64,000 nucleotides of DNA from an uncultured Streptococcus sp. (GTDB lineage Bacteria > Bacillota > Bacilli > Lactobacillales > Streptococcaceae): NCBI RefSeq assembly GCF_901875575.1, contig NZ_CABFMF010000055.1, positions 15,773 to 79,772 of the forward strand, read 5' to 3'. Positions 34,716 to 44,365 of this stretch are shown one piece after another. The position numbers were made by a program, and so were the translations under genes. Position 1 is the first letter of the stretch; every line of letters starts with the position of its first letter. The notes beneath the pieces were generated by a model, which was not told the DNA's origin, ran no database searches, and worked only from the letters and a program-made list of their open reading frames with translations.

Positions 34716-35936
34716 TTACTTTCTATGTTTTTTTCTTAATGTTTTACGGAAATCAAGAGCAAGTCTTAACAGAGGATAGAGAGGATGGGTAGGCATTGTA
34801 AATTCACCCAAGTATTCTTCAATCGTTGGATTAAAATTAGCTTTAAAACGATAGAGTCCACCATCTAAAGTGTTTTCGATTCCTCCTAGATTTTGCCACA
34901 AGATTCCACGTTCAAAAGCATAGCGTGCTGTTTCATACCATGTTAAAATTGGGGCATTATAACGCCTAAAATCATCATCCATACCGGCATACAAATTGAC
35001 AGAAGAATGACCAAATTCAACAACTAATGTTGCAGACAAGGGTGCTTTTGTATAACCTCTATCGATATAGTCCTGTAAGAAAGTTAGTTCCTCTTCTATG
35101 CGTTCCTTCTCTTTCAAATGCTCCTGCACTTTAGAAGGCTTAGTTGAATCTGTAAACCTTTCTAGCTTAGATTTATTTTTTTCTAATTGCAGAGCCAATT
35201 CTTGTGAGCGTTTCGAAAGATCTAGTGTCGCAAGTGTAATATAAGAATGATTTTTAAAGCTATCTAATAATTTTTTATAGTAATCTTGATTTCTCAAATG
35301 GATCTCTTTTCTCTGCTCCGTTTTTTTCATCAAAGCTGAAAAAGAATCCAACAACTCTAGTCCACCAACTTGGATTTCAATTCCCTTATTTCGAGCTGTT
35401 CGAATCGCTTGTTTTGTTGATTTTGAAAGGGCATCCTCTCCAAAATAATCCTTATAAATCTTTGCTTGAACCCTAGGTTGAATGGTATCTCCCATATCAT
35501 TAGTAAGTCCTGACCATTTTACTCCCAAGTTTTTAAGACTGTCAATGATAGCAAGATTCTCTGGATATTCAATCTTTTCTTGACCTATTAAACTTTGAGA
35601 GATACATATACTTGGGTCAAACATAACAAATACAGCTCGTTTACTATGCGCATATGATTTTATAGACTGAAGAACAAATTCAAGTAGATTTGTATCTTTA
35701 TAATCTAAAATAGGTCCTCTAGAAATGTAAAACATTTTATAACCTAATGGAAGAGATTTTATTAGAATGCTAGCAACAGCTACTAGTGTTTCTTCCTTAT
35801 AAACGCCTAACCTTTCATGTTGCCAATCAGATTTAACCCCTTGCCAAGCACTAGTCTGTAATATATTAATTAAGGTGTTTTGTTTAACAAAATCATCATG
35901 TTCAGATGCCGGTATGCCAATTTTATAGTGATACAT
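34716..35936 (-). CDS. murM: Branched-peptide synthesis seryl/alanyltransferase, divergent MurM
   Basis: A 406-residue FemXAB-family protein starting MYHYKIGIPASEHDDFVKQN. It has the same architecture as MurN (two GNAT-like halves, coiled-coil arm about residues 230-285) and the motif NLGGIENTLDGGLYRFKANFNP. MurM adds the first Ser or Ala to lipid II Lys3 and hydrolyses mischarged Ser/Ala-tRNAs. The sequence seems to differ from classical pneumococcal MurM more than MurN does. Mosaic murM alleles are known in this group and are needed for high penicillin resistance. Confidence 0.88.
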   Translation of the reverse strand: MYHYKIGIPASEHDDFVKQNTLINILQTSAWQGVKSDWQHERLGVYKEETLVAVASILIKSLPLGYKMFYISRGPILDYKDTNLLEFVLQSIKSYAHSKRAVFVMFDPSICISQSLIGQEKIEYPENLAIIDSLKNLGVKWSGLTNDMGDTIQPRVQAKIYKDYFGEDALSKSTKQAIRTARNKGIEIQVGGLELLDSFSALMKKTEQRKEIHLRNQDYYKKLLDSFKNHSYITLATLDLSKRSQELALQLEKNKSKLERFTDSTKPSKVQEHLKEKERIEEELTFLQDYIDRGYTKAPLSATLVVEFGHSSVNLYAGMDDDFRRYNAPILTWYETARYAFERGILWQNLGGIENTLDGGLYRFKANFNPTIEEYLGEFTMPTHPLYPLLRLALDFRKTLRKKHRK

Positions 35937-36059
35937 AGTCTACTCTCTTTACAATAGGATTCCATACTATTTTACTACTTTCACTTGAAAAGTCTAGTGA
36001 AAACAAATTTTCATTTTTATTTTTTCAATACTGTGAAGATCCTAATTCTGTTTCTTGGA

Positions 36060-36839
36060 CTAACTTAATCTCTCCTCCAAGATGAAATCAATTGATAAGG
36101 TTGCTAAAAATCGCTCCAATTGTTTTTCCCAGTAATACCACTCATGAGTTCCTGAGCTATGGCTATAGCTTATATCAAATCCTAGTTTTTTTAGATTTTT
36201 GACTGCTAGATTATTAGCAGCATACAAGAAATCTTCCTCTCCACACCAGGCCCAAAGTTTGGTTTTTTTATCTGATTTTTTCGAAATACTTTCAAGAGAA
36301 TAGGAGCTCTTTTCCCAATCTGTAATCTTTCCAAAAATACCTCTCCAATAGGCAGGAGTCCCTAAATTTTGACTTTCTGGAGAAAAATCTTGAAAACTGA
36401 GAGCACCTGAAAAACTTGCCGCATGAGAAAAATGGTTTGTCGCTAGAGCCAATTTAAAAGAACCATAGCCACCCATGGATAGACCAGCAATAAAGGTCTT
36501 TTCACGTTTACTAGTCATATTGGGAAAGAAACGCTTCATAACCTGAGGCAATTCTTCTGCTAAAGCTGCGTAGTAGTCAAATCCATACTGGGTATCAGTG
36601 TACCAACCGTTACTGGTATTAGGCATAATAACGATAAGGTTAGTTCCTCTGAGTATGCGTTCGACATTGGTCCTCTTTAACCAACTATTATGATTGCCAG
36701 ACATCCCGTGTAAAAGATACAAAACGGGGATATCTTTACAATCTGGTTCTTCCACTCGATTGGCATCAGGGTAGAGGACATTCACTCCCCACTCCATATC
36801 CAAAACTTGTGAGTAGTACTCAATGTTCATAACTGCCAT
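36060..36839 (-). CDS. estA: Tributyrin-type esterase
   Basis: A 259-residue alpha/beta hydrolase of the esterase D type. The nucleophile Ser lies in GLSMGGYGSFKLAL, YLLHGMSGNHNSW provides the oxyanion region, and the catalytic His is in SGTHEWYYWEKQL. Pneumococcal EstA cleaves short-chain and acetyl esters, including acetylated sialic acids. There is no signal peptide. GGGAG precedes the ATG at 36839. Confidence 0.9.
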   Translation of the reverse strand: MAVMNIEYYSQVLDMEWGVNVLYPDANRVEEPDCKDIPVLYLLHGMSGNHNSWLKRTNVERILRGTNLIVIMPNTSNGWYTDTQYGFDYYAALAEELPQVMKRFFPNMTSKREKTFIAGLSMGGYGSFKLALATNHFSHAASFSGALSFQDFSPESQNLGTPAYWRGIFGKITDWEKSSYSLESISKKSDKKTKLWAWCGEEDFLYAANNLAVKNLKKLGFDISYSHSSGTHEWYYWEKQLERFLATLSIDFILEERLS

Positions 36840-36861
36840 ATTTATTCTCCCTTTTTTCTAT

Positions 36862-36888
36862 AAGAAAAAGCCGAAACTCGACTTTCTC
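36862..36888 (-). terminator. Terminator of the RNase J2 gene
   Basis: On the minus strand, arms AGTCGA and TCGGCT (one G-T pair) around GTT, then TTTTCTT. Confidence 0.6.
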
Positions 36889-36904
36889 TCTACTTATTTT
36901 ACGA

Positions 36905-38566
36905 TTATTTTGCTTCCATCACGACTGGTAATATTGCCGGGCGACGTTTCGTTTGGTCGAAAAGATATTTAGCCAAACTATCACGAACCTTACCTTTTAA
37001 ATCTGCCCAGTCGAACTCTTCTCCCTGAAGATAGTTTTCAACTGTTTGATTAATCAATTCTGAACTTTCTCGGAGAATATCACGGCTCTTCTTGAGGTAG
37101 ACAAATCCACGTGTATGAACACGCGCCTTGGCAACGATTTTCTTCTCGCGACGGTTTACAGTGATGGCTACGATGAAAATCCCATCCTCTGACAAGACCT
37201 TACGATCACGGAGAACGACATTTCCAACATCACCAATAGCATTTCCGTCAATTAAGACATCTCCTGCCGATACTGCCCCAGAAGGAACAAAATCTCCATG
37301 TTCATAAGCCATGGTTGTACCCTTCTTAGGAATTAGAATGCACTCTGGTAACATACCAACTGCCATAGCAGCCTTGGCATGGGCATCTAACTCACGGTAT
37401 TCCCCTTGGATAGGGAAGAGATACTTAGGTTGCAAGAGGTTGATCATCAACTGTAAGTCACGCGCATTTCCGTGTCCTGACACGCGCAAGCTTTGAGTAA
37501 TCAATTTGACAACCCCGCCAGCTTGATAAATCATATTTTCCACACGCGCCATAACCGCTTCTTTAGCGATAGATGGTGTGGTAACGATATAGACCAAGTC
37601 TCCATCCTTGATTTCGACATAACGGTGGCGACCGATTGACATCTTACGAAGTCCATTAATCGGCTCACCCATACGGCCTGTTTCAAGAATAATCAGCTCA
37701 TGGTCTTCAAAACGAGACATATCTTTTGGTTTAATCAACAGGCTCTCATTAGCTAGAGATAATTTTTTAAGGCGAATCGCAGTACGGACAATATTTTCAA
37801 TATCGAATCCCGTCAATACCACACGACGGCCTGTCGCATCAGCAGCATCAAATACTTGTTGGATACGAGAGAGGTTGCTGGCCACAGCCGCAACGATAAT
37901 ACGTCCTTCCCAATCAGCGATGGTTTGGGTAATTTCATCCCCAACTTCGCTTTCACTAGCCACCTGAATGTTGCTATCCGCATTGGCTGAATCACTGAGA
38001 AGAGCTAGGACTCCATCACGACCAATCTCAGCCAAACGACCAAAATCAGTGGCATAAGATTCACTAGCTGTTTGGTCAAATTTGAAATCACCGGTATAGA
38101 CGATACTTCCATCTGAAGTCTTAAGGACAATCCCTAAACTTTCTGGAATAGAGTGAGTCGTACGGAAGAATGAAACAATGGTTGCACCAAAATCAATCTC
38201 TGTATCTTCATCAATAACATGAAAATCATTAAATTTCTTGACTGCGTCATTTCCTTTGACAAAGAGCTTTGCCAACTCGATGGTTAACTCGGAACCAAAT
38301 ACAGGAACCTTGGCTTCTGCCAAGAGATAGGGTAGAGCACCAATAGCATCTGCATGTCCGTGAGTTAAAAATACCCCAGCAATTCGATCTTTATTTTCAA
38401 AAAGGTAATCCATATTCGGAATAACCACATCGACTCCTAATTGCTCATTTTCAGGATACTTTAAACCTGCATCCAAAACAAAAATGGACTCTCCGACTTC
38501 AGCGACGTACATATTTTTCCCATTTTCGCGTACACCACCTAGTGTTGTTAATCTTATATTATTCAT
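36905..38566 (-). CDS. rnjB: Ribonuclease J2
   Basis: A 553-residue beta-CASP metallo-beta-lactamase protein. The metal motif is HGHADAIG (H69, H71, D73, with Ala74 where catalytic J1 enzymes have His). The beta-CASP motif region is SGHGNARDLQ. These changes mark the J2 paralogue, a partner of RNase J1 with little activity alone. The J1-J2 complex degrades and matures RNA 5'-to-3' and endonucleolytically. It lies upstream of estA on the same strand. Confidence 0.9.
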   Translation of the reverse strand: MNNIRLTTLGGVRENGKNMYVAEVGESIFVLDAGLKYPENEQLGVDVVIPNMDYLFENKDRIAGVFLTHGHADAIGALPYLLAEAKVPVFGSELTIELAKLFVKGNDAVKKFNDFHVIDEDTEIDFGATIVSFFRTTHSIPESLGIVLKTSDGSIVYTGDFKFDQTASESYATDFGRLAEIGRDGVLALLSDSANADSNIQVASESEVGDEITQTIADWEGRIIVAAVASNLSRIQQVFDAADATGRRVVLTGFDIENIVRTAIRLKKLSLANESLLIKPKDMSRFEDHELIILETGRMGEPINGLRKMSIGRHRYVEIKDGDLVYIVTTPSIAKEAVMARVENMIYQAGGVVKLITQSLRVSGHGNARDLQLMINLLQPKYLFPIQGEYRELDAHAKAAMAVGMLPECILIPKKGTTMAYEHGDFVPSGAVSAGDVLIDGNAIGDVGNVVLRDRKVLSEDGIFIVAITVNRREKKIVAKARVHTRGFVYLKKSRDILRESSELINQTVENYLQGEEFDWADLKGKVRDSLAKYLFDQTKRRPAILPVVMEAK

Positions 38567-38705
38567 TTTTCCTCCGAAATCTTACATTATCTTGATAATA
38601 GGGCAGTTTTGCCCTTTTTTCTAAAAGTTCTAAAACTCTCAGCCGAATCTTGTCTCTCCATTATACCATTTTTTTACTCATTTTCAAAATCTAGAATTAT
38701 TTTCA

Positions 38706-38731
38706 AAAAAGAGCTGGTTGCCCAACTCTCT
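38706..38731 (-). terminator. Terminator of recJ
   Basis: On the minus strand, GAGTTGG, GCAA, CCAGCTC and TTTTTT, starting 10 nt after the recJ stop. Confidence 0.8.
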
Positions 38732-38740
38732 TTACAGTTT

Positions 38741-40963
38741 CTAGTCTTTCTTCATCAAAAAGTCATAAATTTCTTGCACGGTGCCTAAGGCCATTATTTC
38801 TTGATCTTTGACAGTTTGTTTGAGATTTTGGTAAATCTGACTTTCTGATATCTCCCGTTTAGGTGCTTCTTTATTGATCGTCATGACTCCATCTTTGATA
38901 ACAACAAATCCCAATTCTTCAAACACCTGAATCATTTTAACTAGTAGAATTTGTTGGATATTGAGATAGCCTGCCAAATCTTTAAGCTTATAGCGAATAT
39001 CAAACTCTGGGAACTGATAGATAGTTTTATAGAGTTTAGCAAATTGCTCTCTTGTTCCATAGCCTGTCAGATAATAAGCCTTGTCGATGTCATTTTTGAA
39101 ATAAACAGCCGAGAAATTTTTCTCTTGAAAAATGTTCTTTAGTAAAGTAATATCTTCTGGTATATTTTTCACAACCACTGCCGAACTTGGGATCACATCT
39201 GTAAATTCTCCAGAGAAATCAAGAACAGGTACTCCTTCAGGTAAAACCGCATTTTTCCCACGAATATTAAAGAGTTGAACCCCTTCCACACGCGCATCTA
39301 CCATCATCAATTGTAGAGCTGTTTGACCATTCCACTGGTTGACAGACAGTTTAACTGCTAGTTCTAGGTTCTTAGTTTGGGCAAATTCAGTCATCCACCT
39401 TCCCTGTCCAAAAGCTACCACTTCAAAACTAGCCTCACCCTTAGAAATTTTCAATTTTAGGTGGGCGTTACCTGCTCCCATGGTACGAGCGCTCTCAACA
39501 TGAAAATCTCTGATATAAAAGATGGGTTTTTGATTGTCCATCCCAAAAGGTGCCAAGCGTTCAAAATTTTTGAGCATTTCTAAGTTGAGCGTTTCTAAGT
39601 CTAGTTCTTCATCTAGATTTAAAGTCTTCTTTCCACTAAGGTCTATACCTGTTTCTAGGATATAGTTTTCTAAAACCTGAGACAAAGCTTCCAAATTCTC
39701 CACTTCCAAGGTCATCCCTGCTGCACCCGCATGGCCTCCAAAAGCGATAAAGAGATCTCTATGAGGATCCAAGGCTTCAAAAATATCAACCGCTTCCACA
39801 CTACGAGCACTTCCCTTGGCACGACCATCTTCGATATTGAGAACAATGACTGTCTGCCCCAACTCTTCCAACAAGCGACCTGCAACAATTCCTAAAACTC
39901 CAGGATTCCAATCTTCCTTGGCCAAAACCTGTACCTTCTTCTCAGGATTTACCATGGTCTTTGCTTCCTCATAAATAGACTGAACAATTTCCTTACGTTC
40001 TTCATTTTTCTGATGAATCATGAGGGCAATCTCGTGAGCTTCCTCATCATCAAATCCTGTCAGTAAGTCAATAGCGGGATTGGGATCATCTAGACGACCC
40101 AAGGCATTTAAACGAGGAGCTATTTGAAAACCAACCGTCTCATCCGTCACTTCATTAGCAGCAATCCCAGCCATGTCCAGCATTTCTTGCAGACCAATGC
40201 GCTGAGTATGCCCCAACATTTCCAGACCATATTGCACCAAGATACGATTTTCATCCGTCAGACTAACCATATCTGCAATAGTACCGATCGCAACCAAGTC
40301 AAGCAATTCAACTTGAACTTCTTCTAGAAGAGCACAGGCCAGCTTAAAAGCAACCCCACAGCCTGCCAAATGTTTAAAAGGATAATTGGCATCAGGATGC
40401 TCTGGATGGATAATGGCATAGGCATCCGGCAAAATTTCAGGCATGGAATGGTGGTCGGTCACAATCACATCCACTCCCATAGACTGAGCCAGCTCAATAG
40501 CTTCATGACCTGCAACCCCATTGTCCACCGTCACAATCAAGGAAATCCCTTCTTGCTCGATAAAGTATTTATATACACTGGCATTAGGGCCATAGCCATC
40601 AGTGAAACGATTAGGCAGATAAACCCGGCACTCGGCACCAAGCTGTTCCAAACTTTCCTTAACAATCGAAGCCGAAGTCATACCATCCGCATCATAGTCA
40701 CCATAAATGAGAATATTTTCCCCTTCTTCAATGGCCTGACGAATACGAGCCACTGCCTTATCCATATCATGGAGCAGATAAGGGTCGTGCAAGTCCTCCA
40801 AGGAAGGTTCTAAAAACTTCTTCAGACTTTCTTGGTCCTGAATTCCTCTTTCAAACAATAACCGAGCCACCTCAGAACCCAGTCCAGCCTTCTTGGCTAT
40901 CTTTGTAAAATCCGCATCTTCAACCTGCGGGGCAAACTGCCATTCATAAGTAGGTGTTATCAA
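38741..40963 (-). CDS. recJ: Single-stranded-DNA-specific exonuclease RecJ
   Basis: A 740-residue DHH-family exonuclease. It has GDYDADGMTSASIV (motif I), TVDNGVAGHEAIELA, VIVTDHHSMPE (DHH) and FGGHAGAAGMTLE (DHHA1). An OB-fold follows near residue 460, then a long C-terminal extension as in streptococci. It degrades single-stranded DNA 5'-to-3' in repair and recombination. The start is uncertain: TTG at 40963 gives MITPTYEWQFA, the form I remember from pneumococcus, while an in-frame GTG at 40975 is also possible. Confidence 0.93.
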   Translation of the reverse strand: MITPTYEWQFAPQVEDADFTKIAKKAGLGSEVARLLFERGIQDQESLKKFLEPSLEDLHDPYLLHDMDKAVARIRQAIEEGENILIYGDYDADGMTSASIVKESLEQLGAECRVYLPNRFTDGYGPNASVYKYFIEQEGISLIVTVDNGVAGHEAIELAQSMGVDVIVTDHHSMPEILPDAYAIIHPEHPDANYPFKHLAGCGVAFKLACALLEEVQVELLDLVAIGTIADMVSLTDENRILVQYGLEMLGHTQRIGLQEMLDMAGIAANEVTDETVGFQIAPRLNALGRLDDPNPAIDLLTGFDDEEAHEIALMIHQKNEERKEIVQSIYEEAKTMVNPEKKVQVLAKEDWNPGVLGIVAGRLLEELGQTVIVLNIEDGRAKGSARSVEAVDIFEALDPHRDLFIAFGGHAGAAGMTLEVENLEALSQVLENYILETGIDLSGKKTLNLDEELDLETLNLEMLKNFERLAPFGMDNQKPIFYIRDFHVESARTMGAGNAHLKLKISKGEASFEVVAFGQGRWMTEFAQTKNLELAVKLSVNQWNGQTALQLMMVDARVEGVQLFNIRGKNAVLPEGVPVLDFSGEFTDVIPSSAVVVKNIPEDITLLKNIFQEKNFSAVYFKNDIDKAYYLTGYGTREQFAKLYKTIYQFPEFDIRYKLKDLAGYLNIQQILLVKMIQVFEELGFVVIKDGVMTINKEAPKREISESQIYQNLKQTVKDQEIMALGTVQEIYDFLMKKD

Positions 40964-41076
40964 AAAGACATCCACTCTTTCTAAGAATTCTATTGCTTCA
41001 TTATAACATGATTTAGGCTTTTTCTCTATCCTGATTGCTTTCTACAAAAATTTTACTAACTTTTTTCTGATATGAT

Positions 41077-41105
41077 TTGACAAGACAAATCTTTTGGTGT
41101 AGAAT
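41077..41105 (+). promoter_or_regulatory. Promoter of the amino-acid ABC operon
   Basis: TTGACA (41077-41082), 17-nt spacer, TAGAAT (41100-41105), then AAAGGAG before the ATG at 41140. Confidence 0.75.
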
Positions 41106-41139
41106 CATGTTATAAAATCTAACACAAAGGAGATTCCTT

Positions 41140-41898
41140 ATGGCTTTAGTAGAATTTGAACACGTCGAAAAATATTACGGAGACTACCATGCACTCCGCG
41201 ACATCAATCTCCGTTTTGAAAAAGGACAAGTTGTTGTCCTTCTCGGACCATCTGGTTCTGGGAAATCCACTCTTATCCGTACGATTAATGGTTTGGAGGC
41301 TGTTGACAAGGGAAGTCTTCTAGTAAATGGCCACCAAGTTGCTGGTGCTAGCCAGAAAGATTTGGTTCCTCTTCGTAAGGAAGTCGGCATGGTTTTCCAA
41401 CATTTTAACCTCTACCCGCACAAAACAGTGTTAGAAAACGTAACACTTGCACCCATAAAAGTTCTAGGAATTGATAAAAAAGAAGCTGAAAAAACAGCTC
41501 AAAAATATCTGGAATTTGTAAATATGTGGGACAAGAAAGATTCTTATCCAGCTATGCTTTCTGGTGGACAAAAACAACGGATTGCCATCGCACGTGGCCT
41601 CGCTATGCATCCTGAACTCCTCCTCTTTGATGAGCCAACATCTGCTCTTGACCCTGAAACCATCGGCGATGTTCTAGCGGTTATGCAAAAATTAGCCCGT
41701 GATGGTATGAATATGATTGTCGTTACTCATGAAATGGGCTTTGCCCGTGAAGTTGCTGACCGCATCATCTTTATGGCTGACGGAGAAGTTTTGGTGGACA
41801 CAACAGATGTCGATGCCTTTTTCGACAATCCAAGTGAACCTCGCGCTCAACAATTCCTCAGCAAGATTATCAACCACGAAAGTGACAAAGTAAAATAA
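41140..41898 (+). CDS. Amino-acid ABC transporter, ATP-binding protein
   Basis: A 252-residue polar amino-acid ATPase of GlnQ type. Walker A is GPSGSGKST, the signature is LSGGQKQRI, Walker B is LLLFDEPTSALD and the switch His is in VVTHEMGFA. It is first in a four-gene operon with one binding protein and two permeases. The substrate is probably glutamine, glutamate or aspartate; the sequence alone does not decide. Confidence 0.92.
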   Translation: MALVEFEHVEKYYGDYHALRDINLRFEKGQVVVLLGPSGSGKSTLIRTINGLEAVDKGSLLVNGHQVAGASQKDLVPLRKEVGMVFQHFNLYPHKTVLENVTLAPIKVLGIDKKEAEKTAQKYLEFVNMWDKKDSYPAMLSGGQKQRIAIARGLAMHPELLLFDEPTSALDPETIGDVLAVMQKLARDGMNMIVVTHEMGFAREVADRIIFMADGEVLVDTTDVDAFFDNPSEPRAQQFLSKIINHESDKVK

Positions 41899-41908
41899 GG
41901 AGGTCTCT

Positions 41909-42703
41909 ATGAAAAAGCAATTCTTTTTATCAGCATTAGTGATTAGCCTTTTCGGCCTTGCTACTGTAAAACCAGTCCAAGCTGACACCAGTGTCGCAGA
42001 TATTCAAAAAAGAGGCGAGCTAGTTGTTGGTGTCAAGCAAGATGTACCAAACTTTGGCTACAAGGACCCTAAGACAGGAATCTACTCAGGTATCGAAACC
42101 GATCTAGCCAAAATGGTAGCAGATGAACTCAAAGTAAAAGTTCGTTATGTGCCTGTTACCGCTCAAACTCGTGGCCCTCTTTTGGACAATGAACAAGTCG
42201 ACATGGATATCGCTACCTTTACCATTACAGAGGAACGTAAGAAACTTTACAACTTTACCAGTCCCTACTATACAGACGCTTCAGGATTTTTGGTCAATAA
42301 ATCTGCCAAAATCAAAAACATCGAAGACTTAAATGGTAAGACAATCGGAGTTGCCCAAGGTTCTATTACCCAACGCTTGATTACCGAATTGGGTAAAAAG
42401 AAAGGGTTAACATTCAAGTTTGTAGAACTCGGTTCCTATCCAGAATTGATTACTTCTCTACACGCCCACCGAATCGATGCTTTTTCGGTTGACCGCTCTA
42501 TCCTATCTGGCTATATTAGCAAGCGGACAGAACTACTTGATGATAGCTTCAAACCATCGGACTACGGTATCGTTACTAAGAAATCAAATACTGAACTTAA
42601 CGACTACTTAGATACATTGGTTACAAAATGGAGCAAGGATGGCAGTTTGAAGAAACTCTATGAACAATACAAACTCAAACCATCTAGCCACACTGCAGAG
42701 TAA
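41909..42703 (+). CDS. Amino-acid ABC transporter, substrate-binding protein without lipobox
   Basis: A 264-residue periplasmic-binding-protein-type domain (SBP_bac_3: RGELVVGVKQDVPNFGY, YSGIETDLAKMVADELK, FTITEERKKLYNFTSPYY). The signal peptide ends LFGLATVKPVQA before DTS and has no cysteine lipobox, so it would be cleaved by signal peptidase I and released, unusual for a Gram-positive binding protein. The ligand is likely glutamate, aspartate or glutamine by family. Ribosome site AGGAGG. Confidence 0.9.
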   Translation: MKKQFFLSALVISLFGLATVKPVQADTSVADIQKRGELVVGVKQDVPNFGYKDPKTGIYSGIETDLAKMVADELKVKVRYVPVTAQTRGPLLDNEQVDMDIATFTITEERKKLYNFTSPYYTDASGFLVNKSAKIKNIEDLNGKTIGVAQGSITQRLITELGKKKGLTFKFVELGSYPELITSLHAHRIDAFSVDRSILSGYISKRTELLDDSFKPSDYGIVTKKSNTELNDYLDTLVTKWSKDGSLKKLYEQYKLKPSSHTAE

Positions 42704-42715
42704 GGAGGATACCTC

Positions 42716-43393
42716 ATGACAGATTTATCATCTTGGACTGCTTATTTTCAAGATTTTGGACAATTTTTTAATGGTTTTCTCTTTACCCTTGCCTTAGCTA
42801 TTGGATCCTTTATCTTAGCTATGCTCTTAGGTATCTTTTTTGGAGCCATGTCAACAAGCAAAAGAACTAGCTTACGAATCCTAGCTAGAATCTTTGTTGA
42901 ATTTTACCAAAATACTCCACTCTTAGTGCAGTTTGTAATCGTTTTTTATGGTTTACCTCTTATCACCAATTATGTCATTATGCTTCCTATTTATTGGACT
43001 GCAGTTCTCTGTGTAGGACTCTATCATGGAGCTTATATCGCCGAAGTTATTCGTTCAGGGATTCAAGCCATTCCTAGAGGTCAGATGGAAGCAGCCTTGT
43101 CGCAAGGATTTACCTATATCAGCGCTATGCGCTTGATTATCTTGCCTCAGGCCTTTCGTATCATTCTTCCACCATTGACAAATCAAATCGTAAACCTTAT
43201 AAAGAATACCTCTACAGTAGCTATCATCTCTGGAGTGGACTTGATGTTTGTGACCAAGTCTTGGTCAGCCCTAAACGGAAACTACATTCCTGCCTTTTTA
43301 GGAGCTGCCCTCTTCTACTTCTCTCTTTGCTTCCCGGTTGCCCAATTTGGTCGCAAGATGGAACAAGCCAATAAAAAAGCCTATTCACTTTAG
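42716..43393 (+). CDS. Amino-acid ABC transporter, permease 1
   Basis: A 225-residue HisM/GlnP-type permease with five helices and the EAA loop MEAALSQGFTYISAMRLIILPQ, which contacts the ATPase. AAGGAGG precedes the ATG. It probably pairs with the permease encoded next to form the channel. Confidence 0.92.
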   Translation: MTDLSSWTAYFQDFGQFFNGFLFTLALAIGSFILAMLLGIFFGAMSTSKRTSLRILARIFVEFYQNTPLLVQFVIVFYGLPLITNYVIMLPIYWTAVLCVGLYHGAYIAEVIRSGIQAIPRGQMEAALSQGFTYISAMRLIILPQAFRIILPPLTNQIVNLIKNTSTVAIISGVDLMFVTKSWSALNGNYIPAFLGAALFYFSLCFPVAQFGRKMEQANKKAYSL

Positions 43394-43402
43394 GAGGTTA
43401 CT

Positions 43403-44062
43403 ATGGAATCAATTTTAGAAGTTTTAACCCCAGATAATATCATTTTCATATTTAAAGGATTCGGCTTAACCCTCTATATTTCCTTAATCGCAATCATCCT
43501 CTCAACCCTCATTGGAACTGTGCTTGCAGTCATGCGAAATGGAAAAAATCCTTTCCTGCGTATCATTGCAAGTATCTATATAGAGTTTGTGCGTAATGTT
43601 CCAAATCTCCTCTGGATCTTTACCATCTTTTTAGTATTTAAGATGAAATCAACACCAGCAGGGATTACTGCCTTTACCATCTTTACTTCAGCAGCCTTGG
43701 CTGAGATCATCCGAGGAGGTCTCAATGCTGTAGACAAGGGACAGTACGAAGCAGGGATGTCACAAGGTTTTACTTCACTACAAATCCTTTACCACATTAT
43801 CTTGCCTCAGGCGATCCGTAAGATGTTGCCAGCTATCATTTCTCAGTTTGTAACAGTTATAAAAGATACCAGCCTTCTCTATTCAGTTATCGCCCTCCAA
43901 GAACTCTTTGGAGCTAGCCAAATCCTCATGGGGCGCTATTTTGAACCAGAACAAGTCTTCAGTCTCTACATCCTAATAGCCCTCATCTACTTCATCTTTA
44001 ACTTAGCCATCTCTAATCTTTCACGTATGCTAGCTAGACGATGGCAACAAGCTGCAGAATAA
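43403..44062 (+). CDS. Amino-acid ABC transporter, permease 2
   Basis: A 219-residue permease of the same family, with EAA loop YEAGMSQGFTSLQILYHIILPQ and five helices. It is the last gene of the operon, followed by a terminator. Confidence 0.92.
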   Translation: MESILEVLTPDNIIFIFKGFGLTLYISLIAIILSTLIGTVLAVMRNGKNPFLRIIASIYIEFVRNVPNLLWIFTIFLVFKMKSTPAGITAFTIFTSAALAEIIRGGLNAVDKGQYEAGMSQGFTSLQILYHIILPQAIRKMLPAIISQFVTVIKDTSLLYSVIALQELFGASQILMGRYFEPEQVFSLYILIALIYFIFNLAISNLSRMLARRWQQAAE

Positions 44063-44090
44063 ACCTTTAAATACAATATACGAAAATAAT

Positions 44091-44142
44091 AAAAGCAAAC
44101 AAACCAAACCTAAGTTCAGGAAATTGATTTTGTTTGCTTTTT
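44091..44142. terminator. Terminator of the amino-acid ABC operon
   Basis: Arms AAAAGCAAACAAA and TTTGTTTGCTTTT around a ~26-nt interior. It serves the convergent small gene at 44171 as well. Confidence 0.78.
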
Positions 44143-44170
44143 ACATTGAAAATAAATCGTTTATGAAAAC

Positions 44171-44338
44171 TTAATCTTTTTTATCGTGATTTGGAAAAAG
44201 ATAACCTATCCCCACACAGGCCAAAACTCCTGCTCCAATAACCAAACCACTTGAAATTGGTAGTAAATCAAAAATGGCATTTGCAATGATGAAGGCAATA
44301 ATCAGGCACATGAGGCTAGCCTTGTAATCTTTTTTCAT
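44171..44338 (-). CDS. Small membrane protein, 55 residues
   Basis: Begins MKKDYKASLMCLIIAFIIAN and ends YLFPNHDKKD. Two hydrophobic segments (about residues 8-25 and 31-47) suggest a membrane hairpin. Only a weak GAG-type ribosome site is present 27 nt after the previous small ORF. The start MKKDYKAS and clean two-helix pattern support a real gene; no family recognised. Confidence 0.6.
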   Translation of the reverse strand: MKKDYKASLMCLIIAFIIANAIFDLLPISSGLVIGAGVLACVGIGYLFPNHDKKD

Positions 44339-44365
44339 GACATTCTCAATGGTAAAAAAGATAAA

